From the NCBI GenBank assembly GCA_001766655.1, contig MJCC01000006.1, positions 550,509-572,180 of the forward strand: a stretch of 21,672 bases of DNA. The letters are read 5' to 3'. Below, one piece after another: positions 1 through 7,785 of the stretch. Under the pieces are notes generated by a model. The model saw nothing but the letters and a program-made list of their open reading frames with translations. It made no database searches and was not told the origin of the DNA. This stretch comes from Phytomonas francai (lineage: Eukaryota; Euglenozoa; Kinetoplastea; Trypanosomatida; Trypanosomatidae). Position 1 is the first letter of the stretch, and the number at the start of each line of letters is the position of its first letter. The translations under genes and the position numbers were made by a program.

Positions 1-34
1 CCCCCCCCCCCCCGATACACACACACACACACAT
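1..34. repeat. Poly(C) run and (CA)n microsatellite
   Basis: Thirteen C residues at the window edge are followed by an alternating CA tract with one interruption. The poly(C) may continue outside the window. Confidence 0.9.
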
Positions 35-420
35 ACACACCTAATACTACACTTGGGAAGGGTCTTTGGTGTGTCTGGATCCTTACCTAGTGTTAAAAAT
101 TGCTTCGGTCTACCATGCAAATCATCATCACATCGCAGAATACTGAAGGAATCCCTTTTTCAGTAGTCAAATCTGATCGTGGATTCATCGCGTACCCCAA
201 CATCTCAAATGAACTAGACTAAGCAATTGGGCCTCGGAAAAAAAAAGTGAGATATATTGGTAAAGGTTTAATGCTTCTATTCTATATAAATACGGATACC
301 GATATCTAATAAAATAAAAATAGTAGTGAGCATGCAAGATATTTCACTTTGAACCATCACAAATCTATCATGAAATTTTGCTATATGGAGGGATCTCTCC
401 AAACAATCAAAAGCTCATAT

Positions 421-437
421 ATGCAAACCGTTTGCAT
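421..437. repeat. Perfect 8-nt inverted repeat
   Basis: The arms ATGCAAAC and GTTTGCAT flank a single C. It lies in the spacer downstream of the kinase gene. A protein-binding site or RNA hairpin is possible, but one 17-bp palindrome in AT-rich DNA may be chance. Confidence 0.5.
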
Positions 438-470
438 ACTATATCCTCAATCTGGAATTTTTTGCATTGG

Positions 471-517
471 TTTTTTTTTTTGCACGCTAATTGGTGTGCA
501 CGCCAAAAAAAAAAAAA
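471..517. repeat. T11/A13 homopolymer pair able to fold back
   Basis: A run of 11 T (471-481) and a run of 13 A (505-517) are separated by 23 nt that contain GCACGC twice. The two runs could pair as a hairpin in the transcript. It sits in probable 3' UTR or spacer. Confidence 0.45.
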
Positions 518-768
518 CATTATGAATTATGTAAAGATACACAGAATATAAATTGACTACGGGGAGAAAATTGAATATTAAATAAGCAAGCAACGCCAGT
601 TAAGTCAATAACATTCCGAAAGGGGGCTCCAACGAAAAGTGATAGCAAGTGTTTAAAAATTCATGTGTAATATATTACGTAATGTACCATTCTGATTAGG
701 TATCAAAAAAAAAGCAACCCTTTTCACTGCTTTCCCTTCCACTCCTCTGTTACAATAATATTATGTAC

Positions 769-785
769 ATATATATATATATATT
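769..785. repeat. (AT)n microsatellite
   Basis: Uninterrupted AT dinucleotides preceded by TGTAC. The same TGTAC-(AT)n context recurs at 13331-13353. Confidence 0.9.
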
Positions 786-1173
786 CACTACAGTAACCAG
801 AAGTGAAAACCAAACCCCGTGCTTAATTGTATCCATAGATAAATATATCTTTAGGGATACATTTCTATGTACATGTGTGCATGGAAAAAATGGATAAATC
901 AACAAAACTAATCCCCGCATAGGAAAGAAGGGGCTTGATGTGGACCATTGGAAAAGTATATAAACACTACACGATAATGGCTTGTGTGCATCGCATCCTT
1001 CTAAAATGATTTTAGATGGCTTTTCTCCAAAAAGCAATGTATGCAATTAGAGCACTTTGTAGATATCTAAGATTCTCTTTGGTGCTGATGCTCACTACCC
1101 TCGCCTCCCACCTCCACTAGTGGATGCGAGCATGAAAGACGAGGTTTCATTTTTGAATGGGCTCTTCGGCCTA

Positions 1174-4100
1174 TCAACCGGGTCCTCTACCCCAACCCAC
1201 AGAAGCACTTGGAGCTCTCCGCGGTGGCCTCGGTGCGCTCCCTCTCCGACCCTTGGTATGCCCCACGGGCGGCCGCCCGCGAGGGGCTGCCCCCCCGCCG
1301 CGTTTTGTCCGTGGCCCTGCGCGGCCCCGCCCCCCCCCCTCCCTGGGAGGTCTGCGGAGGGAGGGGGGGGGGTCGCGGCTCTGGAAGACGGTCGTGGGCA
1401 CGAGGCGCTGCGGGGGGGGGCTGTACAGGCAGCCGACCTCGCCCCCGAGGGAGCCCAGGTGGTACCGCAACCCCGGGAGGAGCCCGTGGCCGCCACACGC
1501 GGTGGGCTCGAAGGCCGGATCCGGCGCAACGCGGTAGCCACACTTCACCAGGACTACGTTGTGCAGGTAGGCCTCGAGTTGGCGCACCTTGGCGGGCTGT
1601 CCTAGCAGACAGCGGACGTCGAAGCCCTTCTTACCGCTCTTGCGCTCGTAGTAGTTGGCCTCGTCGAAGGGGAGGAAGAGGTGCGGGTCCACACAGCCCC
1701 TCGGCATCACCCTCGGCATGTTCGGCCGGACCAAGGTGCCCATCACGACCCCATCCGTCCCGCTCTCCGCGTCAGCTGTCCTGTGGGCAGCCGGTACGAG
1801 CTGAGGCAGCGGCGGGGTGACGCGCTCCCATAACCCGCTGTAGTAATTGTTCTCATAGGGCTCCGTGCCAAAGGGCTTGAACACCTCCTCAGGGATGTCC
1901 ACGTTGAGGATATTGCAGCAGTCCGACACAAACTGGAGGTGATTCTCATTATCCTTTTTAAGGATTTTCCGCACATGTGGCGATTGCAATACCTTGCGTG
2001 CAATGCTGCACCGGATGGCCTCCTCCATGTAACGCCGCACTGAATCTTTTCTTCGGCTGCTGTCGTGAGGGCTCTGCAGCTGTTCCTGTCCACAAAAAGC
2101 CTGGTTAAGCTCCAATAAAGATTTAATCCACGGGTGAGCTAACGCCTCCTTGGCTGTAAAGCGCTCCTCTGGATTGATCGCTAGAAGTTTCTCGAGAAGG
2201 CTACGGACACTGTTGCTCGGGTATTTGCTCTGAAAGCTGTTAGTAAGTGATTGCCCCAATTCGGGAGTCCCCACCGTGAGATCCGGAACATCATCCAAGC
2301 ACACGGCCTCTTTCTGTAAAGCGATCTCACGGTAGAGTTGAAAGCAGTTGATCAGCGACGCAGGGGTCACACTACTATCATCATAGTCGCTGCTGATATC
2401 TCGGTGTTGTCGATTACGGTAATTCTGATGCACTTGCAATGGACCGTCCTTGCCAGTAAGAAGCTTGTAAAGAATCAACCCGCAGCACCACATATCACAC
2501 TTTTTGGCGTCGATCTCAAGCAGCCCCCCACGGCGTGGGTCCCGATTTCCGCTCTTGGCACTGCTACCTTCACCATCGGAACGTGCTTCATCCATGCCAC
2601 TAGACTTGCCGTTAGTATCGTCATTTTCCTCCAGTAAGCCATAGAAATACTTACACAGCTCTGGTGCGGCGTACAATGGGGTGCCGTATCCCTCGTAGCG
2701 CTCCCCCACACTTCCCAAGTCTGTTAGTTTCACAGAACCGTCCTCGAAAAGGAGAATATTGGAGGCCTTGATGTCGTTATGTGCGCTATTCTGCAAGTGC
2801 AGGTAGTTGACACCAGAGAAAATCTGGAACATGATACCCCTGATCAGCGTCGTAGATAGAAACGGCTCGGGCCCCCTTTCGTCGCGGCAGCTCTGCTGCT
2901 GAGGAGGAGCCCTAAAGCTGTCGTTTGGAGTCTTCAGCAAGTGTGGTGGTGAGTTCTGACCGGCCTTTCCAGAGATCTCCGTTTGGAGGTTTGCACACAC
3001 AGTCGTCGAGGTGCTCGAGAGGGATGAGCAGGAAGTCACAGAGAACGAAACAGACCGAGAGTCCTCCTCCAGCGTCGACATGGGAGTTAAACGCTCGTTA
3101 TTAGACGGGTCGTTTACGTGGTCCGGGCTATCACCACCGTGGTGGTGGCCGCGCAAGGGTCCTCGGTAGCCCTGGACAATCCCGCTGCGATAACTCGCGG
3201 TGCTTGCCGTCTCCTCTTTCAGGGCAGCTCTATCATCCTGTTCGACAGCGCCATCGCCACCCGCCGCGTTGCGAGGTATCCCATCGCGAACCACTTCAGC
3301 AGGGGTAGTAGTCGGAGTCCTAGTAGTAATGGAGGTGGCGGTTCCGCCCTGAAGACCAAATTCCGTGCCCAATTCTTTAAAGTCAAAATTTCCGCGGCGT
3401 GCTCGCAGGTGCTGTTGCTTCACCAACGTCTCGTGGAGCGCGTCCTGGACAAGCTGCTCCAAATTGCATATTGCAATAGGCAAAATAATGTATTCCTTCC
3501 CGTTCATCGCAAATACGTCGCTTGCGTGGACGATGTAGGGGCTGTGGAAACGTTGTAGGTTGATGGCCTCACGTTGATTAATGAGTCGCAGGTATGCAGC
3601 GCGGTCGGTACGCTTGAGCGCCGGCCTATCTTTTGCAGCCGCTTTAGAACCAGTGCTGATATTGCTCATCTTCACTGCGCACCGCACGATGCGCTCACCA
3701 GAGATATCTAAGCCGTCCCGCACAACACCATAGGTTCCCTCGCCAAGTAGCGCGCCAATAATGTAATTGCTAACCTTCTTGATACGTTTACGGCGCAAGT
3801 CGGTGCTAACACCGAGGAGCGTTACTGGGACTGAGGGTGAGGTAAGGTAGCGCATGATCGGCAGATCCACCTTTAAAGACTCCGATCTCACCGGTGATGA
3901 TAAACTCTGATGCAAAGGGTACGGCGCCTTGGCTTTAGTGTTAAAACTAGACTTTTGTGAACCAACAACCAAGCCTACTTGGCCCTCACTATCCTTTCCA
4001 TTGCTAACGTTATGTTGGAGAATATTGTCATCCACTTGATCCTTCGATGGGGGATATAAAGAATTCCCTACAGTGCATGGTGGATCTCTCAGCTTATTCT

Positions 4101-4560
4101 GAAACTGTGGGGTGTGGAGGAAAAAATTCTCATTATTGAGGTCCGTATCTCCCTTCCCTGCATCACATAAATCCCTAATGTCCAGTGTGGTGGGATTCTC
4201 ACGATGTTGGATGTGGGATTCTGGGCTGCTCAGCACATCCGCACGTTTCACATCAACTACTAAATCCATCCCCCTGAACTCTTGGGTATCACGGACAGCG
4301 CTGTCAATCGCGAATCCTTCCTTCGACAATTCAGTTGGACGTTTGTCATATTTCCGAGCAGAATTGTCGTCCATCACAGGATTGTCCTTCGCCGCCTCCG
4401 CTAGGTTACTCTTGGGCTCAACGTTCTCGACCTTAACCGACGTTTTAGCGTTATCCTTGCCAAAGCTATCCGACTCCTTGGCGATACTATGCACACTACT
4501 TGTTATGCTTCCTACACCGTTAGATACAGTTTCATCAAATATTTTTATTTTAGAATCCAT
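1174..4560 (-). CDS. Divergent Ser/Thr protein kinase, LKB1-like, with large insert
   Basis: Predicted protein kinase of about 1,128 residues. A low-complexity N-terminal region (1-265) precedes the kinase domain (about 268-815). Visible motifs are the glycine-rich loop GEGTYG (from G273), the ATP-anchoring lysine in CAVK (K297), a catalytic loop HNDIKASN with D596, K598 and N601, DLG in place of DFG (D614) and APE (E634). The HRD arginine is replaced by Asn. A disordered insert of about 180 residues lies between the hinge and the alpha-E helix (about 385-565). The Gly loop, DLG and CAVK region recall STK11/LKB1, but the family call is tentative. The C-terminal tail (815 to about 1045) keeps a consistent codon pattern. 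The last 60-odd codons probably need a frameshift at a G10 run (1363-1372), so the native stop may be 1187-1189. The start is an ATG at 4560, with a plausible splice acceptor about 135 nt upstream. Confidence 0.85.
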   Translation of the reverse strand: MDSKIKIFDETVSNGVGSITSSVHSIAKESDSFGKDNAKTSVKVENVEPKSNLAEAAKDNPVMDDNSARKYDKRPTELSKEGFAIDSAVRDTQEFRGMDLVVDVKRADVLSSPESHIQHRENPTTLDIRDLCDAGKGDTDLNNENFFLHTPQFQNKLRDPPCTVGNSLYPPSKDQVDDNILQHNVSNGKDSEGQVGLVVGSQKSSFNTKAKAPYPLHQSLSSPVRSESLKVDLPIMRYLTSPSVPVTLLGVSTDLRRKRIKKVSNYIIGALLGEGTYGVVRDGLDISGERIVRCAVKMSNISTGSKAAAKDRPALKRTDRAAYLRLINQREAINLQRFHSPYIVHASDVFAMNGKEYIILPIAICNLEQLVQDALHETLVKQQHLRARRGNFDFKELGTEFGLQGGTATSITTRTPTTTPAEVVRDGIPRNAAGGDGAVEQDDRAALKEETASTASYRSGIVQGYRGPLRGHHHGGDSPDHVNDPSNNERLTPMSTLEEDSRSVSFSVTSCSSLSSTSTTVCANLQTEISGKAGQNSPPHLLKTPNDSFRAPPQQQSCRDERGPEPFLSTTLIRGIMFQIFSGVNYLHLQNSAHNDIKASNILLFEDGSVKLTDLGSVGERYEGYGTPLYAAPELCKYFYGLLEENDDTNGKSSGMDEARSDGEGSSAKSGNRDPRRGGLLEIDAKKCDMWCCGLILYKLLTGKDGPLQVHQNYRNRQHRDISSDYDDSSVTPASLINCFQLYREIALQKEAVCLDDVPDLTVGTPELGQSLTNSFQSKYPSNSVRSLLEKLLAINPEERFTAKEALAHPWIKSLLELNQAFCGQEQLQSPHDSSRRKDSVRRYMEEAIRCSIARKVLQSPHVRKILKKDNENHLQFVSDCCNILNVDIPEEVFKPFGTEPYENNYYSGLWERVTPPLPQLVPAAHRTADAESGTDGVVMGTLVRPNMPRVMPRGCVDPHLFLPFDEANYYERKSGKKGFDVRCLLGQPAKVRQLEAYLHNVVLVKCGYRVAPDPAFEPTACGGHGLLPGLRYHLGSLGGEVGCLYSPPPQRLVPTTVFQSRDPPPSLRRPPREGGGRGRAGPRTKRGGGAAPRGRPPVGHTKGRRGSAPRPPRRAPSASVGWGRGPG
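1330..1420. repeat. Cluster of G/C homopolymers inside the kinase 3' end
   Basis: There is a C10 run at 1330-1339, a G10 run at 1363-1372 and a G9 run at 1412-1420, in very GC-rich DNA. The codon-position signal changes frame across 1363-1372, so the cluster is either a sequencing or assembly indel site or a slippery region. Confidence 0.85.
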
Positions 4561-5144
4561 CTCCTACTTCAGTGAACTCCAAGATTTTTTATATACAAAT
4601 CAACAGATATCTGTATTCTTATGCTATGTTTGGGTATATCTCTATATGGTGTTCGAGATAGAAATTGAATTTTCTATTTAGCCTCCTAAGACACACTAAA
4701 CAGTTTTAAAGAAAAAAAAATGAAGCGATAAGAGATAGAGTGATATGCGTATGTATCGGTAACAATAACCAATAAAGAAAATAGAAGTGCAAAGATCCGA
4801 TTTATACAAGTTTTTTTGTCTTGATTATCCTCCATCATCATTGTAGAGGTTAAGTTGCAGACTATCCCTCCTTCATCAAGGGAATCCTTCAATTCTGCAA
4901 AACGCCATGGGGAGAGGAAACATAAAATATTACCATGATCGTGAAGTCGAGAAACACAAAGGTCGAAAAAGCAGTGCTCCGAGATAAACAAATGTACTAC
5001 CACTCGACAAAATGTAGTGCATTTGATTCAATAGCAATACTAGCAATAATGATAGAGACATAACTGCAGTGTAGTCAATCTTCAATGATCGTCAAACAAG
5101 AAAAAAAAGGGGGGAGATAAGCATCACACATCCACATATTTGCC
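4561..5144. other. Spacer between kinase gene and Ppx-like gene
   Basis: AT-rich, with no supported gene. The left part (4561-4695) is the probable kinase 5' UTR and shows no upstream ATG on the sense strand. The right part is the probable 3' UTR of the gene at 5145. The 105-codon and 71-codon open frames here have no recognisable features. Confidence 0.55.
4696..4720 (-). promoter_or_regulatory. Probable spliced-leader acceptor for kinase gene
   Basis: On the sense strand a run of nine T (4712-4720) lies in a pyrimidine-rich stretch, and the first AG after it is at 4696-4697. The resulting 5' UTR would be about 135 nt. This assumes kinetoplastid-type trans-splicing. Confidence 0.5.
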
Positions 5145-7076
5145 CTAGAACTTCCTTTTTGACTTCCAGACCGCGTTGGGTGCGGCTGTCGGATTGCTTT
5201 TAACATGTGGCCTAGGGAAGGATCGATGCTTTTGCGACTGATGATACTCGTAGTGTGCGAGGGTTTTGCGAATATCGTTCCGGCGATCATAAATCCAAAG
5301 AGAGGGCTGCGTCAACAACGCCGCTGCTATAGTAAGCTCCGGAAGGTAAGATATTCGCGGGGTGTGCAGCGCCCGCATCAACGCCGCCGCGAGCGCCGTG
5401 CTTGGCATGACAAGCAAAGGATTCGGAAAGTTTGTTGCCAGTAAGACATCCGTCAGGCCACAAAAATGGTGCTGCGCGTGAACCTCGAGGTGTTCCAGCG
5501 ATATAGGCATCTGCTGAGCCACACGAGCCGCGAGGTTCAGCATCCCGCCGTTGAAACTCGTCCCTGCGATGATGCCGCCCAGCCCGGACTTCCGCCGCAC
5601 CCACGCCGGGAGGATTGGCGTGATCAGCCGCTCCAGCATCGTGCGCAACGCGGCCCACTCGCTCGCGAGCATCGGGTTCGGGCTGCTCCCGTGCAGGCCG
5701 TAGTGCGCGGCCGCGCGTCGCTGGATGTCGACGACGCCGTAGCGATGCGCCTGGGCGACATCCACGGGCACGCGGAACTCGACCAGCCCGTGCGCCTCCG
5801 CCGGGGTCGCCGGGGCCAAAGCCGCGCCGCTCGGCGTGGGCTCCCGCGCGCCCGGGTCGGCCGCCCCGCGATCGCACCACATCGAGACTTTTCCGTACAC
5901 CGACGCCCTCTCCTCCGGCGCGGAGTCCGCGGCGGCAGAGAGGATGTCGTGCACGTCCTCCGCCGCGGAGGTGTCGGTGCCAAAGATGCGCACCCCAAGC
6001 TGGGGATCCTCGTCGACCACCAGGAGGCGCTGCGGCGCGACGCACTGGCTGAGCGACGCGTGGGCGAGGAATGCGAGCTGCATGACCTGCGCCCTCGTCG
6101 ACTGCGCAGCGGATACGTTGAAACCTTTCGTCTGGGAGTCATGGCGGTGGGTCTCACTTTTGTGGCTATCTGACTCGCGAGAGCGACGGCACCGCCTCGA
6201 TTTCCCACTGGATGCGCGCCGGAGCAGTTGTCGGAGGCTGTCGTTCTCTTCGTCTTTATCCTCATCACGCTCCTCCCCCGCAGCAGCACCGGCCGATCCG
6301 GGACGACGACCTATAGAAGCCGATTCGCACGTTGCTTTGCTGTAAATCCCTGCGTCCCCAGCCGTATCCACTTCCCCGGTTGCCGCTGCTTCCTTCATCG
6401 GGTTTCCAAACGGCCATTCGACATCAAAAGTCTTACCAAGCACACGAACGTCAACCTTAAACTCACGCGTCAGATCCGCCGCCAACCGCTCTGCATTCTC
6501 GGCGAGGCAGAGTGGCCACGACAGGACTGCCGCGCGTTCACTAAGGCCCTCATACGCATCACGGCGCATGACGCCACTCAGCGTCGTCATTTTATTCTTG
6601 ATGTCCACACACGTACGGGTGCTCAGCGCGAACGGCCCGGTCGGCGGGGAGCTGGCGAAAACCTGCCCGGGGGATCCGCCCAAGGCCCCCGCGCTCGAGC
6701 ACGCAGCCTCCAGACAGAGCGGAAGCTGCGTTTGGTACATGACGTTCCGCACGGCGGCGCGCGCGGCATCCACGCGGGCGATGCAGAGCGAGATCACGCC
6801 ACCGGTGCCGATGTCAATGGCGGCTCGAACAGGAAATTCCTTGATGTGTTGACCACTAAACACCCCAAAGGTTGGTTGCCCGTCGGGGCCTCCGAGGAAA
6901 CCGGCCCCGCCGCTGGAGGGCATGTGCGAGAGAAAGCGACTCCCCATCCAAGGCCCCTCCACGTGCGGGAGCGGCTGCGTAAAGCGCCTGGTGCCCCAGC
7001 CGAGTCTGGCGTAATGACCATGACGCCTCAAACACAGAGGGGTGCGCAAAGGTCTGTGGAAACATCTTTTCAGCAT
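5145..7076 (-). CDS. Probable mitochondrial Ppx/GppA-like (ASKHA-fold) protein
   Basis: A 643-residue protein. The N-terminus is rich in Arg and poor in acidic residues over about 35 residues, which fits a mitochondrial import presequence. Residues 85-93 read AAIDIGTGG, the phosphate-1 loop of the ASKHA fold, and resemble the Ppx/GppA exopolyphosphatase start (AIDIGSN) with D88, G90 and G92. A hydrophilic, charged insert occupies about 265-320. The C-terminal half has a Gly-rich segment, IIAGTSFNGG, which could be a second nucleotide-binding loop, then a hydrophobic helical region and a basic tail. In the Ppx/GppA family these loops bind polyphosphate or guanosine pentaphosphate; activity here is not shown and substrate residues cannot be confirmed by eye. 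The start is the ATG at 7076, preceded four bases away by a start-stop uORF. The GC-rich stretch 5600-6060 stays in one frame. Confidence 0.5.
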   Translation of the reverse strand: MLKRCFHRPLRTPLCLRRHGHYARLGWGTRRFTQPLPHVEGPWMGSRFLSHMPSSGGAGFLGGPDGQPTFGVFSGQHIKEFPVRAAIDIGTGGVISLCIARVDAARAAVRNVMYQTQLPLCLEAACSSAGALGGSPGQVFASSPPTGPFALSTRTCVDIKNKMTTLSGVMRRDAYEGLSERAAVLSWPLCLAENAERLAADLTREFKVDVRVLGKTFDVEWPFGNPMKEAAATGEVDTAGDAGIYSKATCESASIGRRPGSAGAAAGEERDEDKDEENDSLRQLLRRASSGKSRRCRRSRESDSHKSETHRHDSQTKGFNVSAAQSTRAQVMQLAFLAHASLSQCVAPQRLLVVDEDPQLGVRIFGTDTSAAEDVHDILSAAADSAPEERASVYGKVSMWCDRGAADPGAREPTPSGAALAPATPAEAHGLVEFRVPVDVAQAHRYGVVDIQRRAAAHYGLHGSSPNPMLASEWAALRTMLERLITPILPAWVRRKSGLGGIIAGTSFNGGMLNLAARVAQQMPISLEHLEVHAQHHFCGLTDVLLATNFPNPLLVMPSTALAAALMRALHTPRISYLPELTIAAALLTQPSLWIYDRRNDIRKTLAHYEYHQSQKHRSFPRPHVKSNPTAAPNAVWKSKRKF

Positions 7077-7077
7077 T

Positions 7078-7083
7078 TCACAT
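7078..7083 (-). promoter_or_regulatory. Start-stop uORF (ATG TGA) upstream of Ppx-like gene
   Basis: On the sense strand the bases are ATGTGAAATG: an ATG immediately followed by TGA, then one base, then the main ATG at 7076. The uORF is out of frame with the main coding region. In other eukaryotes such start-stop elements reduce or stall initiation; the effect here is inferred. Confidence 0.55.
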
Positions 7084-7187
7084 AGACAAGTCAGTCTTCG
7101 GCCTGTGAGAGCCCTCTACGCAGTCAGCTATCTGACCTACAGCGTTGTTACAATCACTTTGAAGTTTAAATACAGGCAAATTGAGAC

Positions 7188-7272
7188 CTATCACATGAAA
7201 GCAAAGTAAAAGGAAGTCACCCAATATATATATATAGAGAGAGAGAGAGAAAGAGGAATAAAGAGGAAAATA
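7188..7272 (-). promoter_or_regulatory. Probable spliced-leader acceptor for Ppx-like gene
   Basis: The sense strand carries a CT-rich tract from about 7236 to 7270, which is the complement of the (GA)n microsatellite. A pyrimidine-rich stretch follows, and the first AG is at 7188-7189. The 5' UTR would be about 110 nt and would include the start-stop uORF. Confidence 0.5.
7224..7251. repeat. (AT)n-(GA)n compound microsatellite
   Basis: Alternating AT to about 7236 passes directly into alternating GA. The GA part forms the polypyrimidine tract on the transcribed sense strand. Confidence 0.85.
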
Positions 7273-7350
7273 AATGATAGGCATTGCTATTTAAAAAAAT
7301 CATCCATTCCACGAACATGTTTCCCAAAAGCCGTCCCGGCCAACAATAGA

Positions 7351-7381
<31 letters not shown>

Positions 7382-7387
7382 TATATA
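7351..7387. repeat. (AT)n microsatellite, 37 bp
   Basis: Alternating AT with a single G interruption at 7363. It is the longest (AT)n tract in the window. Confidence 0.9.
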
Positions 7388-7621
7388 CGTGCATGTACAT
7401 TCTCAGTGCGCAATATAGTTATCAGCGGTAAAATAGGCTCAATATAAGATCCCTCACAGAAATAAAAAAATCTGGGTAGGGCAATAATTTACATTTAGAT
7501 GCACATGTACACACAATACCTGTATATATGCATCCTGAAGAATTGAAAAGGGTACCGTTCTTATACAACTTGATTGCACCGCTCAAGCTTGTCTATCAAC
7601 GTGCAGAAGAGAAGAGTCTAG

Positions 7622-7642
7622 ATATATATACATATATATATA
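7622..7642. repeat. Interrupted (AT)n microsatellite
   Basis: Two short AT blocks are separated by a C, about 145 bp downstream of the CFAP58 stop codon. Confidence 0.8.
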
Positions 7643-7785
7643 ACTCTCTTGCACATTTTCCCTTGGACAGGTTTCCCCTTTCGAAAGTCGCAAGAGCCCC
7701 GGTGTAGCCTTCTAGAAAGTCTCCCAAACACACTCAACGCCTCGCCCTCCGTACCGAGCTGTCCATTTTCATCGGGCCCTGCCGC

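Larger units (their letters stand above)
1..1173. other. AT-rich spacer downstream of the kinase gene
   Basis: No convincing coding region, tRNA or rRNA is visible on either strand. Because the neighbouring gene is transcribed leftward, the right part is probably the kinase 3' UTR. It holds a C13/(CA)n start, a short palindrome, a T-run/A-run pair and an (AT)n tract, listed separately. A 98-codon open frame on the minus strand (750-1046) overlaps the (AT)n tract, has biased AT-rich composition and no recognisable domain, so I treat it as chance. Confidence 0.6.
7077..7785. other. Microsatellite-rich spacer
   Basis: No gene seen. It contains three (AT)n blocks and one (GA)n tract. The left part (7077-7187) is the probable 5' UTR of the Ppx-like gene, and the right part is probably the CFAP58 3' UTR. 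Confidence 0.6.

Noticed and set aside
5287..6345. Long open frames on both strands overlapping the Ppx-like gene
   Set aside because: They are GC-driven shadows rich in Arg, Gly and Pro with no domain; the 5145-7076 frame is continuous and has normal composition.
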